Positions 32,501 to 43,345 of a DNA stretch of 64,000 nucleotides are shown here, in pieces. The notes under the pieces are model-generated. The model saw only the letters and a program-made list of their open reading frames with translations, was not told the origin of the DNA and did no database searches. Position numbers and translations under genes: made by a program. Position 1 is the first letter of the stretch. Each line of letters starts with the position of its first letter. This DNA is from Phymatolithon calcareum (taxonomy: Eukaryota; Rhodophyta; Florideophyceae; Hapalidiales), in assembly GCA_977006965.1 (NCBI GenBank), contig OZ345369.1, positions 1,116,001-1,180,000 of the forward strand. Direction: 5' to 3'.

Positions 32501-34599
32501 GGAGGGTCACCGCTGCGCATGCACGATTTACACTGGCCTTGTACACGGGAAATTTCTGCAGCCATTTCCTTTCGCCACTTTCCCGCACGCTTCAACAAAA
32601 GCTCAATAGAACCCGGATGCAGATGGGTCCGGCGGTGAATGCGACGTGTGATCCCGAGAGGTGCTTGCTTATCGCCGGACACTTTCTGCAAGAGGGCTTT
32701 AGCAACATTGTTGTAAAGCCCGTCTCCGGCAATAAAAATTCTGGAATGTCCGTCTTGGTCGGAAACATAGGTGTTCACGCGGAAGTCCTTACCGCAAACG
32801 TTGAATGTTATCCAGTTGGCGTCATGTGACTCGACGCACTTGTACATGACCAAAGTATCCTTACCGATAACCAAAGGGACATCTCCATCAACAACGAGGC
32901 ACGAAATTGGAACAAAGACGTCATCAGAGAGCGATAGTGGAACATTGCACCTCCCCACGACCTTTTGAGGGACGGAATGATTTTCTTCGGTCCCAAATGC
33001 ATGGGAAGTAAAGTCGGAAGATCGTTTACGCGAAACCGTTGCTTCCAGTCCATGATCATCGCAGTACTGAACAAAGTTTTCAAGACCTATGACCGTGGCG
33101 GTTGCACCCCCATCCACTATAGCATCAAGACTGGCAATTTCATTCTGCTCCTCAGACACATGTGGCGCGCGACTGTCATACACATTGACCGTCATTTTCG
33201 TTAGAGAAGTTTTTGGTGGATCAGCCCAGCGCACAGAAGATAGCGCAGTCGACCCAAATGGCGCATTTTTTTGTTGCCCACGGGCGGAATCCTTTTTGCT
33301 GGAACTTCCTTCCTTTGCAGGTCGACGAGAGCGCTGATCCTCATATAGCTTTTTGCAATTAGCACTCTCGTAATAGAACTGAGCGCCTTTGCAGACCCAG
33401 CATTTCACATCTGGAGGCTTTCCAGTCAAGCTAGTCGTCGCTGATACGGCGCCAGAACCATCTGTTGTTGACCGCGTCTCAATATCTGTCAATCTTCTCG
33501 CAGACTTGGTGGCAAGATCACCATGATCGATTAGTCGAAGCGCCATTCGCACCGCTTCCAAAGTTATCAGTGGTGGTTCCTCCACCACGGCTCCGGGTGT
33601 AAGAGCCGTTTCGGGTATAACGGTTGTCCCAACCCGGTAAGAAAGATCATTATCATTCGCTCTGGTACGGAGTCCATCGACGACTTCTTTCGTTGACGAC
33701 AATGCTGTGATGATAGCCGCACTTTTACCTGCAGAGGTGGGCAGGCCTGCTATGACATTCGATATAGCTGACGCGTCCGGCTTTGTTACTGTCCAACCAT
33801 TTAGCTCATTAACCACCGACTGCGTCGCCTCGAGAACTTCTTTTGCACGACTTTCTAGCTCTGCTAGCTCCACTGCGCATATCGCAAGCGACTCGTGTAC
33901 ACCCGGCTGCGTTCGCTCCCTGCTACGCATCCTCGTTGATGAACTGCTTGACCCACCGGTACCAGTTTCCTGCTGCACTTGCAGCGTTTGCACTACGCCA
34001 TCGCTTTGCGTGCTGGTGGTTGCCTCCAAGGCAGTGGCACCTGCCACATCCGAGTAGTGACTCATGGCGTGGGTCGCTGACGCCGGTCCAATGATGCCTG
34101 GCGCTGGCGATGAGCGTAATCCTGCGCTCCCGTCCTGTAACGCCTCCTTTTGAAACTTCATTGAAGCTTGCAGAACGATACTGAATTCAGCCCGTGATAG
34201 TTTTGAATTCAGAATGCAAAGCAGGGCTAGCAGCTCTTGTACGCCGGAAGTCCTCGCGGCGGCGCCATGGCTATACGCATAGTTTACACTCAGAGCGCTG
34301 TATTCAGTCCAGTATTTATCATACGTCTGGTTCTTGTGGTAGACCTTTCCCATCAGGTCTTGCCACGCTTTGGCCGTCTGCAGAAATGCAGACTCCCGGT
34401 CAACCGGATCGACGAGGTCGAGAATATAGTCAACCATTTTCATGAAGTCCGCACTCGTCATATCCTTGCTGAGCAAGGATGGTATGTGCCCCATCCTTAA
34501 CCCCGCGTTCCCTCGAATATTCGTAACGATTGCGAGTATTTGCTGACCAAGCGTTAGCTTCTTACTTGAATCTCTGGCAGACAGGTCTTGGAATGCCAC
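29596..34599 (-). CDS. copia gag-pol polyprotein
   Basis: Single open frame of about 1667 codons. No ATG lies before residue 36 (34494); the frame is open upstream to a TAG near 34620, so the start is uncertain. Domains in order: gag; a degenerate zinc knuckle with only CWVC and one later Cys (about 398); protease with AIVDGGATATVIG (about 498), where DGG replaces the usual D-S/T-G; integrase with H-x3-H and C-x2-C, GKWRKE (about 676), catalytic D in YIDVMYW (about 720), D in IIGDAEF and E in PVERKH (about 810); reverse transcriptase with ADIRGAYTQ and KYVDDLL (about 1331); RNase H with D in VVFSDAGF, E in STGEAETIA and D in VLDSKGLH. It has the full set needed for copying and integration. 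The polyprotein is presumably cleaved by its own protease. Confidence 0.95.
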   Translation of the reverse strand: MAFQDLSARDSSKKLTLGQQILAIVTNIRGNAGLRMGHIPSLLSKDMTSADFMKMVDYILDLVDPVDRESAFLQTAKAWQDLMGKVYHKNQTYDKYWTEYSALSVNYAYSHGAAARTSGVQELLALLCILNSKLSRAEFSIVLQASMKFQKEALQDGSAGLRSSPAPGIIGPASATHAMSHYSDVAGATALEATTSTQSDGVVQTLQVQQETGTGGSSSSSTRMRSRERTQPGVHESLAICAVELAELESRAKEVLEATQSVVNELNGWTVTKPDASAISNVIAGLPTSAGKSAAIITALSSTKEVVDGLRTRANDNDLSYRVGTTVIPETALTPGAVVEEPPLITLEAVRMALRLIDHGDLATKSARRLTDIETRSTTDGSGAVSATTSLTGKPPDVKCWVCKGAQFYYESANCKKLYEDQRSRRPAKEGSSSKKDSARGQQKNAPFGSTALSSVRWADPPKTSLTKMTVNVYDSRAPHVSEEQNEIASLDAIVDGGATATVIGLENFVQYCDDHGLEATVSRKRSSDFTSHAFGTEENHSVPQKVVGRCNVPLSLSDDVFVPISCLVVDGDVPLVIGKDTLVMYKCVESHDANWITFNVCGKDFRVNTYVSDQDGHSRIFIAGDGLYNNVAKALLQKVSGDKQAPLGITRRIHRRTHLHPGSIELLLKRAGKWRKEMAAEISRVQGQCKSCMRSGDPPPASKFSMSKIHLNFNERVYIDVMYWFTEMVLHVVDYATFYSELALIPSRELMKMLRVVTNIWILRHGYPVEIIGDAEFDRGIARRWAKNLSIKLVDLPARRHNKAGPVERKHRVLKDVLERLENDADSAKRPLTDLLAEACFIGNMLYGNRTASSFELVRGYTPSVAGTGMMVLPKEARDAHSEMVARRLLAKVIRARPGSVSSRKIRIGDEILVLLPGGKRPRGEWVKRKVKSVREDYSVIVGTGRNRCVIAPEDVRTIPKNKMAAAAFRVAMDCDDSDEDKSVQSTEADGESDFEEHGHERSDSSSDDDEIMQLHPQRTTEGSSVEESPPSHAISVETGNDIGATTRNDAEENVPFVPVPVEVEDSAVEVDDHVDDPVVSLRRSGRAVRPVERLNLLSNPINRDEVAQTVLHRAHLMLGNAQFMSKEMPWIPEWMYEQAQHTELDINWLPNMHRVRCSKVPDGSNIISSHFVYKVKIDEENSCKKNERYLLKARLCVHGNRDDERESLRTDAAVVSQNGFRLLYSIAVCAGMIMGKADIRGAYTQSGLAHRDVYVQPPRDMNLREEIWLLTATMYGLVSAGRKWQRVSDEVLSNDLILSPVWGLPQLFYHGMTQDDCSGRGLCLIVAKYVDDLLVAGRNEEWLQYAHDGVEGVFELSSWTVSPVPLTVNAAEVVQEHNHVTVSMVRYLREVEFLKISAQRRKELESAISWMERKRLKSLAGKIGYLGVTVSPFACFAASFLQQLIPTMTVSGFKKANAIVRDVLKREPILAYLQPSLEEQAMARVVVFSDAGFTHEGTLKRVAQEGSIVGIAFGTAAGSIFHTVTYQSRKQRRVATSTGEAETIAAVTAVGCARQLQESYVSVMNQPIDLTQVLDSKGLHRCLATQSTPRDRGMFADVHRLRAEYESGSIADIVWVPGPQNPADALTKPMSGTTSDLLEKMLVSGRLPIAIDNRCEYGPALQEEL

Positions 34600-34730
34600 C
34601 CAGTCGCATACCAGTCTCGGCTAAACTCGCGGATTTGTGTTATCGTAACACACAGGGACCTCGCCCGCTCTAACGGACCCTACCCTGTCCGAGACACAGC
34701 TACTCGCGACATTGCGGCTTCTGACATAAC

Positions 34731-34743
34731 CTGGGCCCATAAC
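34731..34743 (-). promoter_or_regulatory. Primer-binding site complementary to the initiator tRNA-Met anticodon arm
   Basis: On the minus strand the 5' LTR is followed at once by GTTATGGGCCCAG. This is complementary to CTGGGCCCATAAC, the anticodon stem-loop of eukaryotic initiator tRNA-Met (CAU anticodon). Priming from an internal half-tRNA fragment is known for Drosophila copia and several Ty1/copia lineages. Confidence 0.85.
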
Positions 34744-35375
34744 TGTAAAATACCCGCTGACACACGGAGGCCCTGCGTCTCAAGGTCCCGCGGATTAACT
34801 GCTTGTCGCGACCGCACCGTGTAGTCGATGACCAGCACCACGGCGACCTGGATGTGTATCACGGTAGACTGTTGCCCAACCTTGGGCGTTCGTTATCCCA
34901 CTTGGGACCCGACGGTCGAGGGAGCTCTTGATAAACCAGAAAGGAGCAAAAGAGTGTGTCGGATTTACTGCTTTACTACGAAGCTTTTCGTAGTCCCTCT
35001 CCTCAACTCTCCTTCACAAGTTCCCCTCTTGTTTCTTTTATATTCCCCTTTTTTTCAACCTCTATGATACAGCGGCGTGCGGCAACACAGCAAATCTCCC
35101 ATGATTCCACTGCCATGCCACATCCTTAACCGCCAACCATTCGTAATGGTATTTCAACATTATTGAACACTCGGCAAACATATGCCGAGAGAATATTCCC
35201 TTGCAACTTGTTTCGGTGGAAGCCACATAATCTCAGTAGATGTAACCGATTTCAGCGCTACCCTGGCAAGGCATACATACCCCAGAAAAGTGCCCTACCC
35301 TTTCACGCGCTAAATGAGCACCCTGGCTAAACCCGTCCTGAGATAAATAAAAGACAAATCGGCTTGCGTTTCACA
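34744..35375 (-). repeat. 5' LTR of the copia element
   Basis: 632 bp, TG...CA. On the minus strand a TATAAAAG box lies at 35036-35043, about 335 bp into the LTR, so transcription should start shortly after it. Confidence 0.97.
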
Positions 35376-35380
35376 ATATT
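35376..35380. repeat. Target-site duplication ATATT, right copy
   Basis: Matches 28918-28922; see the left copy. Confidence 0.95.
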
Positions 35381-36854
35381 GTGGGTTTCCGATTCATATT
35401 TAAGATTGACGACAGCACGCCCCGACAACGTTATGAAGTGTAGTTAATTTTTCTAAATTTACATTTGAGATAGCGATCTAACCAAAATGCACTGTGGTAC
35501 AGGTCTGGGCTATGTTTTGAACCGGCATCATAGCAAATAGTTTATTGTGCATGTATGAATCATATTAGAGAGAGGAGCTCCTGGCCGGAGTATAGGGAAC
35601 TTGTACCGTCGTGGAAAGAGTACTTAGTATCGGAATCATTTACGCAATGCGTCTGCCTGACGAGCCACCCTGATGTCCACATATGCGAGGTGCGGACTGT
35701 CCAAGAGTGTCGTTATTATCTCCGGACGGAACATGTGGGTCAGATTGCGGGGATCGAGGGTGTGGACGGCCTTGGAGACGGCCCCGAGACAACTGTGTGG
35801 GAGGAGACGGACGAAGCGCCAGGGCGGCAGGACCGCTAATAACGTTGCATGGCTCAGGCGCGGATAGGTTGGGATTAGGTGGAACCCAGATCTCGGTTCT
35901 AATCCATGCTTGGGGAAGCGAGATAACACTCACGTGGGAAAGTTCCCAGTACTGCGGGTTTGTTTCTGGATGTGGCCTGTTCATTTTGGGAAATACGGAG
36001 CGAGCGGTGTAGAGTGGGGATATTGAGAACTGAAGCTTGAGGGAGATATTGCGAGCTCAAGGCTGCAGGTTTGAGAAGACTACTTTATATTATGTGCAGA
36101 TTGATACGCACAGGCGCATCTCAGCTGCGCGTTTGCACACACTGGTTTATCGTCCCTCTGATTTCGGAATTCCAAATACCACAAGTGGTGTATCCCTGGA
36201 CATTGGACATTGAGTGCCCAGTTAACATCGAGCTCGAGTCCCAAAACTGTGCATTATGAGAACTATTTCAGGGACACCTATCCGACAGAGCGATCTGTAG
36301 AAATGACAGTCGGTCGTATTGTGTCTGATCGTGGAGTACATAGGGTGAGATCTGATTTTGGCTCGAATATCTATATTTCCTGTAGAGCACGGGCAGGCTG
36401 TCACGGCCGTGCCTAGTGATATGTAAATGTTTCCGTGGATTGCTGTTGCGTTTCTCGGATTGGGCGGGTATGTGGAGCGAATTGAAGGTGCAAGGGGCGC
36501 CGTCCGCACGACAGTTAACTATATTCAACATAATTGCTACGCTGTGATCTTCTGGAGTGCATGAACCAGGAACGTACGCGCCATGTACGACATGCGCTCA
36601 ACGAGACCGTACATCTTGGTCGCTCCTTAGCGGGTTCTGTCCCTATTTAATTCCATTGTTCAAGGCTTCTCCAGATACTACATAGGTCAAGATCTCATCC
36701 TGGGGCACATAAGTGAAGATTTAATCCAGGACGTCAAATCCAGAAGTTTGAAAAGACATGTATCTATATGTGAGCGTAATCCTATAAATTCATTGCAGTA
36801 GAAATGAGCGAGAGATATTTAGTGGAATCAGAAAGATGCAAGGGAGAGCTGATC
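35381..36854. other. Intergenic DNA between the copia element and cassette B
   Basis: No gene supported; only short frames without motifs. The left terminus of cassette B should lie in the right part of this stretch but was not found. Confidence 0.4.
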
Positions 36855-39800
36855 TCATCCTGACCGTGGTGGATATCCTTCCTCCTCGGTGAGTACGAAG
36901 AATGGTGTTCCTGTAAGAGGGTTGCACGTTTGAGAATGACATATTCTGCCACTTGCTGGGGCTACAGGACAGCCGTTGTCAGCACATATAGGGATAGTCG
37001 CTACACGACGCACATCAAAGTCCAGCACAAGGAACGTAATGTCTTGGATGAAAACATGCCTTCTGTGTTTGTCCATGGCTTCGAATGACTCTGGAACATG
37101 AACTTGAGGGACGCAAGGGTAAACAGCAGCCCGGTATACCTCCTTTCCAGATATTATTTTTTTCGTAAATAGGGCAATCACTCCCCAATGACGGAACCCA
37201 TCCGCAAGCGAGAAAACCGACGTAATTCTAGAGCTTATGTTCTGCTGCACCATAGGGTAGTGGGCGCTCAAGGTAGTATGGTTTCGACAGCGGACTTGGA
37301 GAACGTCACCGATATTGACAACAGCATGGGGCACGCCGTTCGGAAAAGTGCAGCGCGCCATGTTAGGAAACATAAGTGTAGGATCAGACTCCGTATCTGG
37401 ACATAAACGTAGGAATTTGCGGTAAGCCAATCCTCGGAGGGTAGCGGGATCTGCTGCTGTACCCAGACATAGCTCATTGTCTCTGTCTAATACCCAATTG
37501 AGAGATTCATTCTCGAAGGCCCGTGGAGATAGCACCGACTTTTTCTGTGCTTGAAGAAGGACTGGAATGCAGCACTCCGGCCCCAATGCAGATCGAACCA
37601 TTTCCTCATGGGCTTCGCAGAGACTGCCGTTCAACTGCATGACTGCCTCACGCCCCGCCAGGAGGCGAAAGCAGCCTCTAAGACAAGCACTGTTGTTTCG
37701 TAAGGCACCGTTAACTTGCAATGTCAAGCGACCCTGCCAGTCTGAGAAAACGGCACTGAGAACAGATTGGAGCTGTACGTCCTTGTTCTTGGAATTCTTT
37801 ATGGCTCTTTTAAGAATTTGGTTTGCTTTTTTCAATACGAACTCACCAATTCTGGAAAAAAATCCGACCATTGGAAGGGTAGAGAACATCAGCTCGAACA
37901 ACCGGTGCACGTTAGGCTTGTCCAGCGCTTTGATGGCAATAAACGTTCACGATACTCTTTAGAGAGTTCCTGTTTGCGATTCCGAGTAGTTATCAGGTTT
38001 TCCATCACGCTAAGTGCCGAATCAGGCATTGTGCATAAGTCACGAACACGCCCGATGTGGGCTATTGTTTGCTGCTACAAAGACAGTACATATGACTTCG
38101 AATTTGCAGTGTCGCGTTCTCTGTTTGTCGGGTTCCAGAGACGGGCAATAAGAGCTGAGAATGAAGCCAAGACGTCGAAGGCATCCCTGCAACTTGTCGT
38201 AATACGAGTAGCTAAATCAGGAAGCGAGGCGCATGCACTAATGAAACCTGTATGCGCCACAACGGACAGAGCGTATAGCTCCGTCATGGACACGGAGTAC
38301 AACGCCTTTTTTTCCAAGTCAAAAAGTCTGTTTTGGGGAGGAAGGCGGCACTCATGAAGCAGAGCCATGATGTTGATTTCAGCAGACTTTCGGTGCGCTT
38401 TTGTTGGAAGGAGTCGAATAGCTGCATTGACGCAATCTTTGAAGTGCCCAGTAAGTAAATGATCTGGAGCCACCATGCACGATCTATACGGATCCAGATG
38501 TCCTGTGAGAATGGGCACACCATCACTTGTAGTAGGAATAGAGACTCGAGACGCCAGCATTGCCTCCCGGAGGTCGTGGAGTGGTAACTGTTTTCCAGTG
38601 ATACTGGAGACATACCAAGAAGACGACAAGTTTCCTCTTTGGCGTCGGAGTCCCGAACTCCGCAATGCTGGAAGAAACCTCTAGCCGAAGGGGTGGAAGA
38701 AGCATGGAACCCCTTGCGAGTATACCGGCTGCCCAGGACTGTGGTAGAACCGCGTAGAAAACGGAATAGCTGGCAGCACGCTATTGCGGTATGTCCAAGC
38801 ACATCGAGCAATGAATTGATTGCTGGAGTGTCTCCTATAAATCCGAAAAGGTCCAAAAAAATACGAATTAGCTTTCCCTCGGCCTCAATGTCTGGAAAAC
38901 CGGTTGTCATGCCGGTAACGATATCATTTTGTATTCGCTTAAATATGACCTCGCTTTTCACTGCCGGAGTTACCAGGCTTAGGACTCGTACAGAAGATGC
39001 AGACGCCCTTGCTTTGACAGGTAGATTCAAGCACAACATGTAGAATCCTTCGCCAGAAGCAGACTTTCCTGTCGTTATTTCAAACCCGTCCCAAAATAGA
39101 AGGAACCTGTAGATGAAGTATCGCTCACCTGGCTCCAGAAAGCCAACACTACTGACTGGTCGAAACTTATCAGGTCCACGGGGGGTTATTGGATGAGATA
39201 CGAGTTTAAAAATATGCGCATCTTTAGTCAATGCACTGTCATTCAGTCCCAGTGAAGTGAACCCTTGCAAATCAGTGGGGGTCTGTCTTCTCGAAGAAAT
39301 TGAATCGCATGATCTTCGCCGGAACACGTGCCTGCTCCGTTCATCGGACTCCGTCCAAAATCGATGGACGAGCAGAAGGCGGGATCGGGACTTGTTCAGA
39401 GGTGCAACAGGCTCTAGCAGAGCAACGAGGTCACCCGGTTTCACGAAAGGTTTTACCCAGCCTGCCCAAGTTTCCTCCATTTGTTTTCTACGTTCTCGAA
39501 GAGCCTTGTTACGCGCTAGCATTGTGTCACGCACTTGTGGGGATACGTCCTTCTGCACACGATGAGATTGGGGATCGGTGCTGTCTGCCTCTCTCTCATT
39601 TTCGCTGTCATCATCATGCACTGGTACTTCTGGTATTTGGACGTTTACCGAGTCAGATGGTGAAGTGTACGAGCAGAATTGAAGTTGAATAATAATGGAC
39701 AAGTCCCGCTCCGAGAGGGATGATGGAAGAGGTTCTAGAAAAGAACAATCAGACCTGCGCTTTTCATGATGTACCGTCCAAATATGCACAACTCGTCCCA

Positions 39801-40950
39801 TCAGAATGGTAGTGTCTTCATCTGTTTCCTGATGCACAAAATTGGTACGTGCCTCCTGGTGGAAATCGCTGAACCCTAAGAGACGGATTGAGATTGTGTC
39901 ACCACTCTCCGCAAAACTTGCCGAAGACGTTTCCTCTTCACCACTGTCCATAGTCATGAAACTCCGCGGACCGAAAAACCAGGGTCGTCCAGAAATCACC
40001 GACCACGCCTCGATACATTCCGTGGATTCAGAATTGGAGAGACTTATGGATTGCATGAGCCTATATACCGGGTCACACGCTGCATCAGCTCGTGCGTATT
40101 CACTCGGAAGTACTATGCGCACAGGGATCTGCGCTGTTCCATCGGATGAAAATGAGCTCCTGCCTTGCGAATGGACATGCTCTCCATGTGGTCATTCCCT
40201 CTTGCCGTCAAAGTCTTATACAAAATTGGCTTAAATCGCATATATAGAGTGCTGTAGTGGGGCAGCACCTTGATACGCTGCTGTGGGAGGTTCGGTTTAG
40301 CATATGGTACAATGTCTTCATTATTCCAAGTGCTGTTCGAAAGCCGCGCGAGTGCATCAGCAATGATGCGCATTGCCTGGTACTGTGGTTTCGCTAACTT
40401 CGTACTTCCGCTCGTCATCAAAATTCCCCACAAGACTTGGCAATTATCAATAGCGAGTGCTATTCGCATATTTTCAGTGTCATTGTGCTGATTAGCGGAT
40501 GACGGCAAGGGGGAGTCCATTGCAGATACGTCTTCAGTAGCACGCTGTACCGGAGCGAGAGGTTCTTGTAGCATAGACATTGTAGCATCGTGTACACTAC
40601 TTGCTTCTTGTGTGTCAACTTCCGCCGGATCATCGCTGAAATTGTCCGCTCCGCTATATCGAGAAGAATCATGAAGGTCGATTTGGATCCGATCTTCAAG
40701 AAAGGGCCCGTGTGATTGATATTCATCGCGGATGGATTGAGTTTCTTCATTTCCTGATAGAGTAGTATTGCATGCAGGCAGGGGTAATTGTCCATTACTT
40801 CCTACCGCGGTGAAATGCGCCGCGTGGGGAGAAAGAACTTGAATTGAGCCGCCCTGATGGCGCTCTCGCGCTCCCGCAAGACGGAAGCGACTTCTTCGTT
40901 TCCGCTTGCTTCGAGGAGGTCCACTCGTTAGAATTTTGGACTTAGAAATA
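36855..40950 (-). pseudogene. Tnp2/CACTA-like transposase, decayed copy (cassette B)
   Basis: Homologue of the transposase at 14837-18865 along its length, but broken. The N-terminal frame (start MSMLQEPLAPVQ, ATG 40578-40580) is also open upstream to about 40950 without an ATG and there still encodes SKRKRRSRFRL, matching KRRSRFRLRR near the start of copy A. Frameshifts fall near 40115-40140, near 38590-38640 and between 38075 and 37910. Core motifs survive: LLFWDGFE, GDTPAINSLLDVLGHTAIAC, APDHLLTGHFKDC, KDVQLQS...DWQGRLT, and the C-terminal GYPPRSG. Divergence from copy A is large at protein level, so this is an old, separate lineage rather than a recent duplicate. Confidence 0.85.
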
Positions 40951-41403
40951 ACAGGTCAATGAGACGCTAAAGCTCTTGCCTGCATTTGGAAAGCATTCAA
41001 TTTACTGCGTGAATACTTGAGCAATTGTTCCAACAACAGTTAGCAATAAACAGGTTACCTCATATCTGTATTGTGATGGTACAGTCTGACCAGGGTAATT
41101 AGGACACAATAAATAGCACCTGGAGACTACTAACGATCATCAAATGGACAGTAAGTCATCATCCCTGTATAGTAAGTGTGCTATGTAGCAGGACACCTCA
41201 GAAAAACAGCACGATAGTTAATTATGATAGATACTATTCTTCATGGAATCTTGTCAGCACAGCCGTAGACGTACGTCTACGGCTGTTCTGACAAGTAGAC
41301 ATATACTATCACTATCCCCGTCGCCTATCGAAGCCTCATGCAACACTGGTATATGCAAGGCAAGACAAGGTGAGAGATTTTCCGTGCACTGTACCATTCT
41401 GCT
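40951..41403. promoter_or_regulatory. Divergent region between transposase and ORF2 (cassette B)
   Basis: Contains the palindrome at 41250-41295; otherwise nothing recognisable. Confidence 0.4.
41250..41295. repeat. 46-bp palindrome upstream of ORF2 (cassette B)
   Basis: Arms of 23, no loop, one mismatched pair, centred on GACGTACGTC; 109-154 bp upstream of the ORF2 ATG at 41404. Same relative place as the palindrome chain of cassette A, but the sequence is unrelated. Confidence 0.95.
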
Positions 41404-42581
41404 ATGGTATCGGAGCCATTCAGAATAGCGCCGAGGCCTCTGCAACGTGAATGGGACACTACCTTAGGTTCTTCTCGGCCGTCGGATGGGGAAGAACGCC
41501 AAGATTCAATCAATGCATCTTGTGGAGTCCAGCTCCACTCTGCGTCAATGATACCTGAGAACCCCTCGAGAACTCCGGCAATTGACCCCGTCCGAACCGA
41601 AATGGAATGTGTCTGTGATGCTCATGCTTCATTTCTCTGTCATGTAGAAGGCCTTGAGGCGGAGCTGCGGAGTTCTCAACGACTCCTGTCCAGCGATAGA
41701 GATCTCATTTCGAAGCACATTCAAGATCATGATGATATTGCGATTGCCAGAATTGTCATGTTCGCGCGTCTCCGGGCTTCGAAACTACTGCCGGAAACAG
41801 GAACAGAATTGGGTCGCAGAGTGTCCGGTCTTTGTTCTGGAAACTCTGTCGTCCCCATTGATTTGAAATCTTCCGGTGCAGACTGCACATTGCAGGATTT
41901 CCAAAATCTAGCTCTAAAGTTTTTAACCTCTCGCACTACTCGTTTTGTTGCAGATCCATCGGAATACCACATCAGATTCCCTAACATGCGTCTTTGTTCC
42001 AATCTACGGCTCTTTTCTCAACCTACGCCGATCTTTGCGAGGTTCTAGAGCTTGACATGCCAACTAGAGAGTCCGCCGTTTACCGCGAAAAGCGAAATTC
42101 AGAAAGGCATCTCCGGGCTGTGCAGGTACTTGGCACACAGTTTTTTCGGTCTAATTCTCGCTACATCCTCTTAGGGCGCGGCGATCCTTCAAAGCTAAAC
42201 GCAAGTTTAGTACCTACATTGGTTCAGTCAAGCACTGCGTGGTTTGAGGGCACATGGGTTCATAGTTTGCAGTTGCGCAACTTACCCGGTTCGGATTTCC
42301 ACACCTCCTCAAGACATACTCATTTCGCTTCCGCCGGGGACTCGTTGGAAGATAACCCAGAACCGAGTGCTCCTTTCTTCTTCTCTCTAAACTGGGAACG
42401 GTTAGATGATCATTCGGGTTATATTCCTGGGACGAGCGCTATTCCAGGATCCTTGTACAGCGTATTCCCAGCCATTGTGCTCCGAACTGACACTCTCACG
42501 AGAACATTACGATCCATTTTCCAAACTTCCCGCAACGTCACTGACACTCCATTGAATACTACTGTGGCAAATCCCGACTGA
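41404..42581 (+). pseudogene. Cassette B ORF2, frameshifted
   Basis: Homologue of 19600-20901. The first frame (ATG 41404) runs to DPSEYHIRFPNMR; near 41990 the match moves to the next frame, which continues LFSTYADLCEVLELD...AVYREKRNSERHLRAVQVLG and ILLGRGDPSK to the stop at 42581. A single small indel therefore separates it from an intact gene of about 390 residues. The segment ADCTLQDFQNLALKF aligns with TDCTLREFCLLFNTI of copy A. Family unknown. Confidence 0.8.
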
Positions 42582-43200
42582 ATGCTTTAAATTACAACTC
42601 TTACCAATGCAACTGTACGTAGAAGATATCTCTTCAGTGCCCAAAAATCAGCGCGCTATCTAAAATGCTACAAATTTACACAAGCTCTACGCACGCTGGG
42701 TACTCCAGTTGAATTCTTCACAATAAAACTTTTACTAATGCACACAATGCAATTTAGCGTGTTAGGGATTCCACAAAGCTACCAATAGTAGTACGAAATC
42801 ATCACGCTCTTCGCAGTCAGATCACTCGAGACTGAATCCTGTACAACAGTACTTTTACCATTGAAACCCACGCATATCGTACCTCTTGGGTTCTCAACAT
42901 CCATCCAGATATCCATATTACCACTACTTCATACACGTTGTAGGCAGTCAGGCCACTCGCGACTGAATGGTTTACAATAAGAACTTTTACTAATGCTAAC
43001 CGAAGTAAGAGATACTTCTTGAGTGTACTCGACATGTGAAATCTTAAATATCTATCCATACTATTGTACGTACTTCAATTCTGTACTCGCTCTGGGCACC
43101 TGGCGTACTCGATTCTGAATCTCAGAAATTAAAATTTTACTAATGTAATCCATCGTACAGGGTACCGCTTGAGTGGCGAAAATTCAACGCGTTAACTATA
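42573..43200. repeat. Five degenerate direct repeats at the ORF2-ORF3 junction (cassette B)
   Basis: A phrase like ACTCGxGACTGAAT, then TTACAATAAxAACTTTTACTAATG, recurs around 42580-42610, 42700-42745, 42825-42865, 42950-42995 and 43105-43150, spaced roughly 120-155 bp. Copies share ACTGAAT and TTTTACTAATG cores. Sub-terminal repeats that bind transposase are typical of CACTA elements, so these may be recognition sites. I did not see them around cassette A. Confidence 0.7.
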
Positions 43201-43345
43201 ATAGTACATCTCTCTAAGGTTTCAGCTGGAAAAAATTTGTAGAGAGCGCCATAAACTCGCACAATAACAATAGTTTGGAAGAAAAAACATGCACTCACAG
43301 CATCATTAGTTCGCATCTCGCTCATGCTCAAATACCACCATTCAT

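Larger units (their letters stand above)
28923..35375 (-). mobile_element. Complete Ty1/copia LTR retrotransposon
   Basis: 6453 bp, bounded by two 632-bp LTRs that read identically throughout and begin TG and end CA, with a 5-bp target duplication. Coding is on the minus strand, so the 5' LTR is the right-hand one. Between LTRs lie a primer-binding site next to the 5' LTR, a single gag-pol frame with domain order protease-integrase-reverse transcriptase-RNase H, and a short purine-rich tract (GAAGGCGGGAA, 29555-29565 on the minus strand) next to the 3' LTR. Identical LTRs and an intact frame mean a recent insertion that may still be active. Confidence 0.97.
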
